This document shows positions 8,743 through 17,868 of a stretch of DNA of 64,000 bases, piece after piece. Made by a program: the position numbers and the translations under genes. Positions within the stretch are counted from its first letter, which is position 1. Each line of letters opens with the position of its first letter. The notes beneath the pieces are model-generated. The model had not been told where the DNA came from. It ran no database searches and saw nothing but the letters and a program-made list of their open reading frames with translations. The stretch lies in contig NZ_BOQN01000019.1 of NCBI RefSeq assembly GCF_018332695.1, positions 1 through 64,000 of the forward strand, in the 5' to 3' direction. This stretch comes from Paractinoplanes toevensis (GTDB lineage: Bacteria > Actinomycetota > Actinomycetes > Mycobacteriales > Micromonosporaceae).

Positions 8743-9653
8743 GAGGTGCTCCCCCGCAGCCGGGGGTCGATGACCAGCAGCGCCAGGTCGGCCGCGGTGT
8801 TGAGCAGCACGTAGGCGGCGGCGGAGAACACCACGACGGCCAGCACGACCGGCATGTCCTCGCTGGTGACGGCCTGCAGGGTGACCTGGCCGAGGCCGGG
8901 CCGCCCGAACACCGTCTCGATGATGACGACACCGCCGAGCAGGGTGCCGCAGAGCCAGCCGAGCAGCGACACCGCCGGCAGCAGCGCGTGCCGCAGGGCG
9001 TGCCGGGCGAGCACTGCCCGTTCTCGCAGGCCGCGGGCCCGGGCGGTGACCACGAACGGTTCCTCCAGGGCCCGGTCTAGGCCGTCGCGCAGCACCTGGG
9101 TGAGCACCCCGGCGACCGGCAGCGCCAGGGTGATCGCCGGCAGGATCAGGGCGGCGAAGCCCCGGTCGCCGGAGACCGGGAACAGGCCGAGCTGGAACGA
9201 GAACACGCTCAGCAGGACCAGGCCGATCAGGAACGGCGGGGTGGAGACCAGGACCAGCTCGGCGGTCGAGCTGACCCGCCGCGACCAGGGCCGGCGGGTG
9301 GTCAGCGCGAGCACGAGGGCGAGCGCGATGCCGAGCAGCGCGGCGGCGATCGCGAGCTCGAAAGTGGGCCAGATCTGGTCGCCGACCACGTCACGGACCG
9401 GTCGTTGCAGCAGGTAGGAGCGGCCTAGGTCGCCGTGCCCGAACCGCCACAGGTAGTCGAGGTACTGCAGCAGGGCGGGCCGGTCGAGGTTCCACTCCTG
9501 GACGATCTGCGAGCGGATCAGCGGGGTGTCGGCGCCGTCGCCGATGATGCTGTCCACCGTGCTGCCGGGGGCCGCGAGCAGCGCCAGGTAGGCGGCGGTC
9601 GCGGCGACCCAGAGCACGACCAGGCCCGCGCCGAGCCGGCGGAGCACGATCAC
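8739..9653 (-). CDS. Peptide-type ABC transporter permease, DppB-like
   Basis: A 304-residue permease with a first transmembrane helix at the N-terminus, a DLGRSYLLQRPV loop, and the EAA-like signature TARARGLRERAVLARHALRHALLP where the ATPase docks. The GTVIIETVFGRPGLGQ-like region near residue 235 is characteristic of DppB/OppB. The ATG overlaps the stop of the solute-binding protein by 4 bp. It has two Met and one Cys by my count. Confidence 0.9.
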   Translation of the reverse strand: MIVLRRLGAGLVVLWVAATAAYLALLAAPGSTVDSIIGDGADTPLIRSQIVQEWNLDRPALLQYLDYLWRFGHGDLGRSYLLQRPVRDVVGDQIWPTFELAIAAALLGIALALVLALTTRRPWSRRVSSTAELVLVSTPPFLIGLVLLSVFSFQLGLFPVSGDRGFAALILPAITLALPVAGVLTQVLRDGLDRALEEPFVVTARARGLRERAVLARHALRHALLPAVSLLGWLCGTLLGGVVIIETVFGRPGLGQVTLQAVTSEDMPVVLAVVVFSAAAYVLLNTAADLALLVIDPRLRGSTS

Positions 9654-11272
9654 TTGCTGAGCCAGACGTTGTAGGCGCTGCCCGGAACGCCGGCGGTGGG
9701 TTCGAAGTGCAGCCCACCCACGGTCTTGGCGGCGGCGATCTGGTCGGCCGGGGCGTACAGCGGCTGGATCAGCGCGTCGGTGCCGATGACCCGCTGCTGC
9801 AGTTGCCGGTAGGCGGCGGTGCGCGCGGCGTTGTCGCCGGTCGAGACGCCCTGGTCGAGCAGGCCGTCCAGGGCCGGGTCCTTGACGCCGGTGCGGTTGA
9901 TCGCGCCGTTCGAGGTGAGCAGCAGGTTCAGCGCGGCGCCGACGTCGGTGTCGGCCCGGGAGTTGTCGAAGATCTCGTACTGCCCGTCGGCCAGGGCCTT
10001 GGTCGCGGTGCCCTGGTCGACCACGCTCACCTGCAGGTCGATGCCGGCGCTCTGCTTCACGGCGGCCTGCACGGTCTGGGCGAGGATGTCGCGGCGGTCC
10101 CGGACGAACGGCGCCGACTGCACCAGCCGGGCGCTCAGCCGCTTGCCGTTCTTCGTACGGAAACCCTCGCTGTCCCGGGTCGCCCAGCCGGTCGCGTCGA
10201 GGGTGGCGTTGGCCCGGGCGGTGTCGTTGCCGTACGTGCCCTCCAGGGTCTTGTCGTAGAACGGGCTGGTCGGCCCGACCACGCTCCAGGCCCGGGTGGC
10301 GGTGCCGCGGTAGACGGCCTGCAGGACGGTGCCGACGTCGAGCGCGTCCCGGAAGGCCTGGCGCACCTTGACGTCGTCGAACGGCGCGTGCGCGGTGTTG
10401 AAGTAGTACGAGTACGCCGACCCGGAGTTGAGCCCCTTGCTCAGCGTCAGCGCCGGGTTGCCGGTGATCTGCGGCTCGTCGGTGGCCGGCACGCCCTCGA
10501 TGACCTGCACCTGCCCGGAGGTGAGCGCCCCGACCCGCACCGACGACTCCTTGAGGAAGCGGTAGGTGATCTCGTCGAGGTAGGCGGGCCCGGTGTGCCC
10601 GGCGTTGGCCGGTGCCCAGTCGTACGCCGGGTTCTTCTTGTAGTGGATCTCCTGGCCGGCCGCGTAGCGGTCGAGGACGAACGGCCCGGTCCCGGCCAGT
10701 TCGGCCCCGCCGGCCTTGAGGTTCTTGGCCGCCTTCAGCGAGGCGGGCGAGACGATCGCGCCCTGCGGCGAGGAGAGGAAGTCGAGGATCAGGACGTCCG
10801 GCCGGGTCAGCGTGTACTTCACGGTGGCCGGGTCGAGGACGTCGACGCTCTTGAGGTTTTTCAGCTGCACGGCCTTGACCGTCGGCGCGTACCCCTCGGA
10901 GAGCAGCAGATCGGTGTTGGCCTTGACCGCGGCCGCGTCGAACGCGGTGCCGTCGCTGAACTTCACGCCGGTGCGCAGCTTCAGGGTGTAGGTCAGGCCG
11001 TCCGGCGAGACCTGGTAGCCGGTGGCCAGCCAGGGCAGGTAACCGCCCTTGTCGTCGTGGGTGAGCAGGGCCTCGAAGTTGTTCCAGACCAGCAGCCGGG
11101 CCTTGGCCTGGGCATACTGGTGCGGGTTGAGGGTGATCGGTTCGGTTTCGACGGCCCAGGTGAGCGAGCCCCCGGAGACCGGGTCACCGGCGTCGGCCGT
11201 GCCGCCGCTGCCCGAGGAGCACCCCGCGGCCAGCGCGAGCAGCAACGGGACGACCAGGAAACGGTGCCGCAT
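9650..11272 (-). CDS. Family 5 extracellular solute-binding lipoprotein
   Basis: A 540-residue binding protein of the peptide/nickel importer (SBP family 5). The signal ends in the lipobox LALAAGC; the mature part has the family segments SLTWAVETEPITLNPH, KLRTGVKFSDGTAFDAAAVKANTD, GTGPFVLDRY and VRQAFRDALD. A strong GGAGGTGGAG precedes the ATG at 11272. By my count the entire protein has one Met (the start) and one Cys (the lipid anchor), an extreme sulfur-sparing composition. First gene of the five-gene operon that ends with the LLM enzyme at 5258. The ligand is not known; an organosulfur compound is inferred from context. Confidence 0.9.
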   Translation of the reverse strand: MRHRFLVVPLLLALAAGCSSGSGGTADAGDPVSGGSLTWAVETEPITLNPHQYAQAKARLLVWNNFEALLTHDDKGGYLPWLATGYQVSPDGLTYTLKLRTGVKFSDGTAFDAAAVKANTDLLLSEGYAPTVKAVQLKNLKSVDVLDPATVKYTLTRPDVLILDFLSSPQGAIVSPASLKAAKNLKAGGAELAGTGPFVLDRYAAGQEIHYKKNPAYDWAPANAGHTGPAYLDEITYRFLKESSVRVGALTSGQVQVIEGVPATDEPQITGNPALTLSKGLNSGSAYSYYFNTAHAPFDDVKVRQAFRDALDVGTVLQAVYRGTATRAWSVVGPTSPFYDKTLEGTYGNDTARANATLDATGWATRDSEGFRTKNGKRLSARLVQSAPFVRDRRDILAQTVQAAVKQSAGIDLQVSVVDQGTATKALADGQYEIFDNSRADTDVGAALNLLLTSNGAINRTGVKDPALDGLLDQGVSTGDNAARTAAYRQLQQRVIGTDALIQPLYAPADQIAAAKTVGGLHFEPTAGVPGSAYNVWLSK

Positions 11273-11302
11273 CTCCACCTCCAGAAAGCAGTATCCCTTT
11301 TT

Positions 11303-11319
11303 CCTATAGCTTAAATAGG
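11303..11319. promoter_or_regulatory. 17-bp dyad operator, copy 2 (CCTATA-N5-AATAGG)
   Basis: An inverted repeat of the same 6-5-6 geometry as the element at 3217; CCTAT and ATAGG pair perfectly. It sits in the 60-bp divergent region between the solute-binding protein (11272, minus) and the MFS gene (11333, plus), so one site could control both. TAGGAT at 11316-11321 is a plausible -10 for the plus strand. Confidence 0.5.
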
Positions 11320-11332
11320 ATATAAGCAAGGG

Positions 11333-12742
11333 GTGCCAGCGAGATCGATGCCCCTGACTGTATGCCTTGCCGCCGCGTTCACCACCCTCCTCGACCAGGC
11401 GAGCCTCAATACCGCGGTGCCGGCGCTGCGCAGCTCGCTCGGAGCCGGGCCGGGGGCCGTGGGCTGGATCATCGCGGGTTACTCGCTGGCGTTCGGGCTC
11501 GCGCTGGTGCCGGGCGGGCGGCTGGGTGACGCGTACGGCCGGAAGTGGTTGTTTGTGGGCGGGATCACCGTCTTCAGCTCGGCCGCGATCGTGGCCGGCA
11601 CCGCGCAGCACGCGTGGGTCGTCGTGGTGGCCCGGCTGGTGCAGGGCATCGGCGCCGGCACGGTCAACCCGCAGGTGATCGGCGTCATCCAGGAACTGTT
11701 CGCGGGGCGCGAGCGGACCCGGGCGCTCGGCGCGTACGCGATCGTCGGCGGCGTCTCGGCGGTGATCGGCCCGTTCGTCGGCGGCGTGCTGATCGGCGCG
11801 CTCGGCAACGAGTACGGCTGGCGCTGCGTACTGCTGCTGAACGTGCCGTTCGGCGTGCTCACCGTGCCCCTCGCCATCAGGTGGTTCCCGTCCGGCCGGA
11901 TCACCACCCGGCACTCCACCCTGGACCTGCCCGGCCTGGCCGCGCTCGCCGCGGCGACGCTGTGCCTGCTGCTGCCGTTCACCCTGCCGGCCGGGCAGGG
12001 TCCGCCCCGCTGGGTCTGGTTCGCCACCGCGCCCGCCCTGGTCGCCGTGCTGATCGCCTGGGAACGCCGGTACGCCCGGGACGGCGGCACCCCGATCCTG
12101 CTGCCGTCGCTGCTGCGCGCGCGGGGTTACCGCAACGGCGTGGTGATCGCGATGTTCCAGTTCGGGGCGAACCTGTCCGCCGCCCTCGCGCTCACCCTCT
12201 ACCTGCAGGAAAGCCTCGGCTGGTCGGCGCTGCGCGCGGCGCTCACCATGCTGCCCAGCGCGGTCACCTTCGCCGCGGCCTCGGCACTGGGCTGGCGGGT
12301 GGTCGGCCGCTACGGCCGCATCAGCGTGTTCTGGGCGCTGATCGGCTCGCTGCTGTCGGTGATCGCGGCCGGGGTGGCGGTGGCCTGCGCGCCGCCCGCC
12401 CACCTCGCGCTCGCGCTGATGTGCAGCCAGTTCTTCCTCGGCGCGGCCAGCGGCCTGATCGTCTCACCCAACCAGGCCCTGACGCTCGCCCACGCACCGC
12501 CCGGGGCGGCCGGCCTGGCCGCCGCGTTCCTGCAGCTGGCCCAGCGGATCTCGGCCTCGATCGGGATGGCCGCGGTGACCGGCGTGGTGCTGGCCGCGGT
12601 GGACACCCCGGACGGCACCCCGGTCGTGCACGGCCTGGCCATCTGCGCGGGCATGCTCGCGGCCGGCGCCCTGGTCGCCTGGCGGGACACGCCACGAGTC
12701 GTTGACAGGTCCGTAAAAACATATATTGCCGATAGGACTTGA
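11333..12742 (+). CDS. MFS transporter, DHA2/EmrB-like (14 TM)
   Basis: A 469-residue drug:H+ antiporter-2 type transporter with about 14 hydrophobic segments, motif A GGRLGDAYGRKWLF near residue 60 and motif C GPFVGGVLIGALGNEYGWR near residue 145. The GTG at 11333 lies about 12 nt after a -10-like TAGGAT, so a nearly leaderless message is possible; an ATG at 11348 is an alternative start. Being divergent from the importer operon and upstream of another, it may export a product or by-product of sulfur salvage (inference). Its final codons overlap the operator at 12720. Confidence 0.85.
   Translation: MPARSMPLTVCLAAAFTTLLDQASLNTAVPALRSSLGAGPGAVGWIIAGYSLAFGLALVPGGRLGDAYGRKWLFVGGITVFSSAAIVAGTAQHAWVVVVARLVQGIGAGTVNPQVIGVIQELFAGRERTRALGAYAIVGGVSAVIGPFVGGVLIGALGNEYGWRCVLLLNVPFGVLTVPLAIRWFPSGRITTRHSTLDLPGLAALAAATLCLLLPFTLPAGQGPPRWVWFATAPALVAVLIAWERRYARDGGTPILLPSLLRARGYRNGVVIAMFQFGANLSAALALTLYLQESLGWSALRAALTMLPSAVTFAAASALGWRVVGRYGRISVFWALIGSLLSVIAAGVAVACAPPAHLALALMCSQFFLGAASGLIVSPNQALTLAHAPPGAAGLAAAFLQLAQRISASIGMAAVTGVVLAAVDTPDGTPVVHGLAICAGMLAAGALVAWRDTPRVVDRSVKTYIADRT
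12720..12736. promoter_or_regulatory. 17-bp dyad operator, copy 3 (CATATA-N5-GATAGG)
   Basis: The left arm and spacing match copy 1 exactly (CATATA then N5, with TT at the start of the spacer in both); the right arm matches at four of six positions and equals copy 2 at five of six. It lies 31 bp before the permease start at 12767, inside the last codons of the MFS gene. TTGACA at 12702-12707 is a good -35 hexamer just upstream. Confidence 0.5.
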
Positions 12743-12766
12743 GCGCATTGCCGGGGCGGCCATAGC

Positions 12767-13642
12767 GTGGGTTTCGTGGATGTCCTCACGTCGATCCCCC
12801 AGACGGCCGCCGAGCCCGAGCGGCTCACCGTGGTGCCCGCCCGTCATCCCTGGCGATGGGTGGCCACCGCGGTCGCTCTCGTCCTGGTCGCCCAGCTCGC
12901 CCACGGCCTGATCACCAACCCGGGTTGGGACTGGGCCACGTTCGCCGGTTACTTCTTCGAGAAGTCGGTGATGCAGGCCCTGCTGGTCACCCTGGAGTTG
13001 ACCTTCCTCGGTGCGCTCCTCGGCTTCCTCGGCGGCCTGGTCCTGGCCCCGATGCGACTGTCCAAGAACCGGGTGCTGCAGTCGGTGAGCTGGACCTACA
13101 TCTGGGTCTTCCGGTCGGTGCCGCTGATCGTGCAGCTGCTGTTCTGGGCCAACCTCGGCTACCTCTACGAGACCCTGCAGATCGGCATCCCGTTCGGGCC
13201 CGGCTTCTTCCACTTCGAGACGAAGAGCCTGGTCAGCTCGTTCGGCGCGGCGCTGCTCGGGCTGGCGCTGCACGAGGCCGCCTACGCCGCCGAGATCGTC
13301 CGGTCCGGCATCGTCTCGGTCGACCAGCGCCAGCTGGAGGCGGCCGCCGCGCTCGGCATACCCCGGCTGCGCCAGTTCCGCCGCATCCTGCTCCCCCAGG
13401 CCATGCGGGCGATCCTGCCGACCGCCGCCAACGAGCTGGTCAACCTGCTGAAGAGCACCTCGGTGGTGTACGTCCTGGCGATCGGCGAGATCTTCTACCA
13501 GGTGCAGGTCGTCTACGGCCGCACCGGGCGGGTGGTTCCGCTGCTCATGGTCGCCACGGTCTGGTACGTGATCCTCACCGCGGTCCTGTCGGTCTTCCAG
13601 CACTACGTCGAGCGGCACTTCAACCGGGGGTGGCGGCGATGA
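12767..13642 (+). CDS. Polar amino acid-type ABC transporter permease
   Basis: A 291-residue permease of the HisM/TcyL family. After a cytosolic N-terminus (about 30 residues) and a first helix come MQALLVTLELTFLGALLGFLGG, the IWVFRSVPLIVQLLFW segment and the EAA loop AAEIVRSGIVSVDQRQLEAAAALGIPRLRQFRRILLPQAMR that contacts the ATPase. GTG start. First gene of a six-gene operon whose members overlap or lie within 10 bp of each other. It probably forms a homodimeric channel because no second permease is present. Confidence 0.9.
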   Translation: MGFVDVLTSIPQTAAEPERLTVVPARHPWRWVATAVALVLVAQLAHGLITNPGWDWATFAGYFFEKSVMQALLVTLELTFLGALLGFLGGLVLAPMRLSKNRVLQSVSWTYIWVFRSVPLIVQLLFWANLGYLYETLQIGIPFGPGFFHFETKSLVSSFGAALLGLALHEAAYAAEIVRSGIVSVDQRQLEAAAALGIPRLRQFRRILLPQAMRAILPTAANELVNLLKSTSVVYVLAIGEIFYQVQVVYGRTGRVVPLLMVATVWYVILTAVLSVFQHYVERHFNRGWRR

Positions 13643-14382
13643 TCGAGATTCGCGGCGTTCACAAGTCGTTCGGTCATCTCGAGGTGCTCAAGGGCATCGA
13701 CCTGACCGTCGCGGCGGGCAGCGTCACCGTCATCCTCGGCCCGTCCGGCTCCGGCAAGTCCACGCTGCTGCGGGTGATCAACCACCTGGAGAAGGTGGAC
13801 CGCGGGCACGTCCGGGTCGAGGGCGAGCTGATCGGTTACCGCCAGGTCGGCACGAAGCTCTACGAGCTGCGCGAACGGCAGATCCTCGAACAACGGCGGG
13901 ACATCGGGTTCGTCTTCCAGACCTTCAACCTGTTCCCCCACCTGACCGCGGTGCAGAACGTCACCGAGGCGATGCGCGGGCCCCGGGAAGCGGTGCAGCG
14001 CAAGGCCCTCGAACTTCTCGACCGGGTCGGCCTGGCCGACAAGGCGGCCTCCTATCCGCGCCAGCTCTCGGGCGGGCAGCAACAGCGCGTGGCGATCGCC
14101 CGCGCGCTCGCGCTCGACCCGAAGCTGGTGCTCTTCGACGAGCCCACCTCCGCCCTCGACCCGGAGTTGGTCGGCGAGGTGCTCGACGTGATGCGCGACC
14201 TCGCGAAGGCCGGCACCACGATGATCGTCGTCACGCACGAGATCGGCTTCGCCCGCGAGGTGGCCGACACCATCGTCTTCCTCGACGAGGGGCGCCTGGT
14301 CGAACAGGGCACCCCGGCCGAGGTTCTCGATTCACCGAAGCACGACCGCACCCGGGCCTTCCTGTCCAAGGTCCTCGTTTAG
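13639..14382 (+). CDS. Polar amino acid-type ABC transporter ATPase
   Basis: A 247-residue ATPase of the GlnQ/TcyN group. Walker A GPSGSGKSTLL near residue 34, Q-loop FQTFNLFPHLTA, signature LSGGQQQR, Walker B LVLFDEPTSALD, and the switch His in VVTHEIGFAREV are all intact. ATG overlaps the permease stop by 4 bp. The insert KVDRGHVRVEGELIGYRQVGTKLYELRERQILEQR is longer than in GlnQ and resembles members linked to cystine or sulfur-compound uptake (recollection, moderate). No Cys. Confidence 0.9.
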   Translation: MIEIRGVHKSFGHLEVLKGIDLTVAAGSVTVILGPSGSGKSTLLRVINHLEKVDRGHVRVEGELIGYRQVGTKLYELRERQILEQRRDIGFVFQTFNLFPHLTAVQNVTEAMRGPREAVQRKALELLDRVGLADKAASYPRQLSGGQQQRVAIARALALDPKLVLFDEPTSALDPELVGEVLDVMRDLAKAGTTMIVVTHEIGFAREVADTIVFLDEGRLVEQGTPAEVLDSPKHDRTRAFLSKVLV

Positions 14383-14392
14383 TGGAGCTCCC

Positions 14393-15361
14393 ATGCGTAC
14401 AAAATCGGTCTTGATCGCCGTTGTTCTGGCCGCGGGCCTGGCCGCCTGCGCCGCGCCCGAGGAAAAGACGAAGGAGGTCGCCGCCGTCGCCGGCGGTGGC
14501 ACCGTCAAGATCAACGACAGCCCCGAGCAGAACCGGATCGTGCCGGCCAAGGTGGACGCTATCGCCGCCCTGGTGCCGGAGAAGATCCGCTCGACCGGAA
14601 AGCTGACCGTCGGCCTCGGCCTGGCCGGTTCCGGCTCCCCGCCGCTCGGGTTCACCGCCACCGACAACAAGACCCTGATCGGCAGCGAGCCGGACATCGC
14701 GAGCGCCGTCGCCGGCATCCTCGGCCTGCAGCCCGACCTGCAGAACAGCTCCTGGGAGAACCTGTTCATCGGCCTGGACAGCGGCAAGTACGACGTCGGC
14801 GCCTCCAACATCACGGTCACCGAGCTGCGCAAGCAGAAGTACGACTTCGTCACCTACCGCAAGGACGACCTGGCGTTCGAGGTGAAGAAGGGCTCCGGCC
14901 TGAAGATCACCGAACCGAAGGACGTGGCCGGCAAGAAGGTGGCGGTCTCGTCCGGCACCAACCAGGAGAAGATCCTGGTCGAATGGAGCAAGCAGGACGT
15001 CGCGAACGGCCTGCCCGCCGTCGACATCAAGTACTACCAGACCAACCAGGCCACCTACCTCGCGCTCGGCTCCGGCCAGATCGACGCCTACCTCGGGCCG
15101 AACCCGACCTCCGCCTACCACGTCGCGGTGGCCGGGGAGAGCGAGATCGCGGGCACCTACTCGGGGGCCGGCGCCGACCTGCAGGGTCTGATCGCGCTGA
15201 CCACCAAGAAGGACAACGGCCTCGTCCCGGCGCTCAAGGCCGCGCTCGACGAACTGGTCTCCAGCGGCGATTACGAGAAGATCCTGGCACGCTGGAACCT
15301 GACCAGCGAGGCCGTAACCCCCGAGGTCAACCCGCCCGGCCTCCCGATCGACGGGAAGTGA
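14393..15361 (+). CDS. Family 3 solute-binding lipoprotein
   Basis: A 322-residue binding protein of the amino-acid type. The lipobox is LAACA near residue 19; the mature part has TGKLTVGLGLAGSGSPPLGFTATD, a SEPDIASAVAGILG helix, NLFIGLDSGKYDVGASNITVTELRKQKYDF and VAGKKVAVSSGTNQEKIL, the standard family blocks. By my count there is one Met (start) and one Cys (lipid anchor). GGAG lies before the ATG. Cognate to the permease and ATPase upstream; ligand probably an S-substituted amino acid (inference from the enzymes that follow). Confidence 0.9.
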   Translation: MRTKSVLIAVVLAAGLAACAAPEEKTKEVAAVAGGGTVKINDSPEQNRIVPAKVDAIAALVPEKIRSTGKLTVGLGLAGSGSPPLGFTATDNKTLIGSEPDIASAVAGILGLQPDLQNSSWENLFIGLDSGKYDVGASNITVTELRKQKYDFVTYRKDDLAFEVKKGSGLKITEPKDVAGKKVAVSSGTNQEKILVEWSKQDVANGLPAVDIKYYQTNQATYLALGSGQIDAYLGPNPTSAYHVAVAGESEIAGTYSGAGADLQGLIALTTKKDNGLVPALKAALDELVSSGDYEKILARWNLTSEAVTPEVNPPGLPIDGK

Positions 15362-15362
15362 C

Positions 15363-16538
15363 ATGCCCGACCCACTGCATCTCGCGGTAGCGCTCGAGAG
15401 AACCGGCTGGCATCCCGCCTCGTGGCGGTTGCCCGCGGCACGGCCTTCGGAACTGCTGACGGCCCGCTACTGGACCGACCTGGTGCGTGAGGCCGAGGCC
15501 GGCACGCTCGACTTCGTCACCATCGAGGACGCGCTCGGCCTGCAGACCGATCGCCCGGACGGGCCGGACGAACGCACCGACCACGTGCGCGGGCGGCTCG
15601 ACGCGGTGCTCATCGCGTCCCGGGTGGCGCCGCTGACCTCACGCATCGGGCTCGTACCGACCGCGACCGTCACGCACACCGAGCCGTTCCACATCTCCAA
15701 GGCGATCGCCACGCTCGACTACGTGTCGCGGGGCCGGGCCGGCTGGCGGGTGCAGGTCTCCGGGCGGGCCCACGAGGCCGGCCACTTCGGGCGCCGCACG
15801 CTGCCGGTGCTCGACCCCGGGTCGCTGAACAGCTCCGAGGCTGTTTCGGCCATCCAAGATCTTTTTGCTGAGGCCACCGACTACGTCGAGGTGGTGCGGC
15901 GGCTCTGGGACAGCTGGGAGGACGACGCGGAGATCCGTGACGCCGCCACCGGCCGTTTCATCGACCGCGACAAACTGCACTACATCTCGTTCGACGGGAA
16001 GTACTTCAGCGTCAAGGGCCCGTCCATCACACCCCGACCCCCGCAGGGCCAACCGCTGGTCACGGCCCTCGCGCACGCGCCGATTCCGTACGCCTTCGCG
16101 GCCGGTTCCGCCGACCTCGCGTACGTGACTCCCGGCGACGCCGACCACGCCCGCAAGATCGTGGCCGAGATCCCGATCCCGCACGTCTTCGCCGACCTGG
16201 TCGTCTTCCTGGCCGACACCGAGCAGGAGGCGCGGGACGCCAAGGACCGGCTCGACACCCTCGACCGCACGGTCTACACCTCCGACGCGGCGATCTTCAC
16301 CGGCACCCCGGCCCAGCTCGCCGATCTGTTGCTGGACTGGCAGGCGGCCGGCCTGACCGGTTTCCGGCTGCGCCCGGCCCGGCTGCCCGACGACCTGGTC
16401 GCCATCACCCGCGGCCTGGTCCCCGAGCTGCGCCGCCGCGGCGCCTTCCGATCGTCGTACGAGGCGTCCACCCTGCGTGGCCTGCTCGGCCTGTCACGGC
16501 CGGCCAACCGCTTTCTCGAGGGAGCTCGCGTTGCCTAA
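15363..16538 (+). CDS. LLM-class FMN-dependent monooxygenase, CmoO-like position
   Basis: A 391-residue luciferase-like monooxygenase with DFVTIEDALGLQ, a SRIGLVPTATVTHTEPFH strand, ATLDYVSRGRAGWRVQVSG, and a YVEVVRRLWDSWEDDAE helix before the FSVKGPSITPRPPQGQP segment. The start codon lies 1 bp after the binding-protein stop. There is no Cys and only the initiator Met. With the second LLM enzyme and the GNAT gene it recreates the enzyme set of the Bacillus subtilis ytmI operon, in which two monooxygenases cleave N-acetyl S-alkylcysteines. A flavin reductase would be needed and is not in the window. Confidence 0.85.
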   Translation: MPDPLHLAVALERTGWHPASWRLPAARPSELLTARYWTDLVREAEAGTLDFVTIEDALGLQTDRPDGPDERTDHVRGRLDAVLIASRVAPLTSRIGLVPTATVTHTEPFHISKAIATLDYVSRGRAGWRVQVSGRAHEAGHFGRRTLPVLDPGSLNSSEAVSAIQDLFAEATDYVEVVRRLWDSWEDDAEIRDAATGRFIDRDKLHYISFDGKYFSVKGPSITPRPPQGQPLVTALAHAPIPYAFAAGSADLAYVTPGDADHARKIVAEIPIPHVFADLVVFLADTEQEARDAKDRLDTLDRTVYTSDAAIFTGTPAQLADLLLDWQAAGLTGFRLRPARLPDDLVAITRGLVPELRRRGAFRSSYEASTLRGLLGLSRPANRFLEGARVA

Positions 16539-17868
16539 GCAGATCCACCTCGCCGCGCACTTCCCCGGCGTCAACAACACCACCGTGTGGAGCGACCCGC
16601 AGGCCGGCAGCCACATCGAGTTCGACTCGTTCGTCAAGCTCGCGCAGACCGCCGAACGGGCCAAGTTCGACTTCTTCTTCCTGGCCGAGGGGCTGCGGCT
16701 ACGGGAGCAGGGCGGCCAGATCTACGACCTGGACGTCGTCGGCCGTCCCGACACGTTCACGGTCCTGGCCGCCCTGGCCGCGGTCACCACCCACCTCGGG
16801 CTGGCCGGCACGATCAACTCGACGTTCAACGAGCCGTACGAGGTGGCCCGGCAGTTCGCGTCGCTCGACCACCTCTCCGACGGCCGCGCCGCCTGGAACG
16901 TGGTGACCTCGTGGGACGCGTTCACCGGCGAGAACTTCCGGCGCGGCGGCTTCCTGGCCGAGGCCGACCGGTACACCCGGGCCACCCAGTTCCTGGCCAC
17001 CGCCCGGGAACTGTTCGACTCGTGGCCGGCCGACGCGGTGGTCGCCGACAAGGACTCCGGCGTCTTCCTGCGGGACGGCTCGGTCGGCGGTTTCCGGCAC
17101 ACCGACCAGCACTTCGACATCGCCGGCCGGTTCAACGTGCCGCGCAGCCCGCAGGGCCGCCCGGTCATCCTGCAGGCCGGCGACTCGGACGGCGGCCGCG
17201 AGTTCGCGGCGGCGACGGCGGACGCCATCTTCAGCCGGCACGGCACCCTGGTCGAGGGCCAGAAGTTCTACCAGGACGTGAAGCGCCGCCTGCCGGCCTA
17301 CGGCCGCAGCCGGGACTCGCTGAAGGTGCTGCCGGCGGCCACCTTCGTGCTCGGCGACACCCCGGCCGAGGCACAGGAAAAAGCCGCGGTGGTACGCCGT
17401 CAGCAGGTCAGCGGAGCCACCGCCATCAAGCTCCTCGAACAGCTGTGGAACCGCGATCTCAGCGGGTACGACCCGGACGGTCCACTGCCTTCGATCGACC
17501 CGGATATTTCGGACGCGCACATCGCCCGGGGCCGGGCCAGCGTGCGGATGAACCGCGATCCCGTCGCCGTCGCCAGGGAGTGGCGCTCGAAGGCCGAGGC
17601 GGAAAAGCTGTCCATCCGCGACCTGATCATCGAGACGACCAACCGGCAGACCTTCATCGGCACCCCGGCGACGGTCGCTGCGTCCATCAACGACCTCGTT
17701 CAGCAGGACGCCGCCGACGGCTTCATCCTGGTCCCGCACGTGACGCCCGGCGGCCTCGACGAGTTCGCCGACACGGTGGTCCCGCTGCTGCAGGAGCGCG
17801 GCGTGTTCCGTACCGAATACTCCGGACCCACCCTGCGCGACCACCTCGGCCTGGAGTTCCCGGCATGA
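16531..17868 (+). CDS. NtaA/SnaA/DszA-family LLM monooxygenase, CmoJ-like
   Basis: A 445-residue member of the nitrilotriacetate monooxygenase/DszA group. Typical blocks are KFDFFFLAEGL, DVVGRPDTFTVLAALAAVT, the NVVTSWDAFTGENFRRGG segment, and the C-terminal GTPATVAASINDLVQQDAADGFILVPHVTPGGLDEFADTVVPLLQERG. The TTG at 16531 is chosen because GAGGGAG lies 7 bp upstream and homology begins right there; it overlaps the previous stop by 8 bp. Only one internal Met and no Cys. Related enzymes oxidise thioethers, sulfones or N-acetyl S-alkylcysteines with FMNH2; the exact substrate is not known. Confidence 0.88.
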   Translation: MPKQIHLAAHFPGVNNTTVWSDPQAGSHIEFDSFVKLAQTAERAKFDFFFLAEGLRLREQGGQIYDLDVVGRPDTFTVLAALAAVTTHLGLAGTINSTFNEPYEVARQFASLDHLSDGRAAWNVVTSWDAFTGENFRRGGFLAEADRYTRATQFLATARELFDSWPADAVVADKDSGVFLRDGSVGGFRHTDQHFDIAGRFNVPRSPQGRPVILQAGDSDGGREFAAATADAIFSRHGTLVEGQKFYQDVKRRLPAYGRSRDSLKVLPAATFVLGDTPAEAQEKAAVVRRQQVSGATAIKLLEQLWNRDLSGYDPDGPLPSIDPDISDAHIARGRASVRMNRDPVAVAREWRSKAEAEKLSIRDLIIETTNRQTFIGTPATVAASINDLVQQDAADGFILVPHVTPGGLDEFADTVVPLLQERGVFRTEYSGPTLRDHLGLEFPA

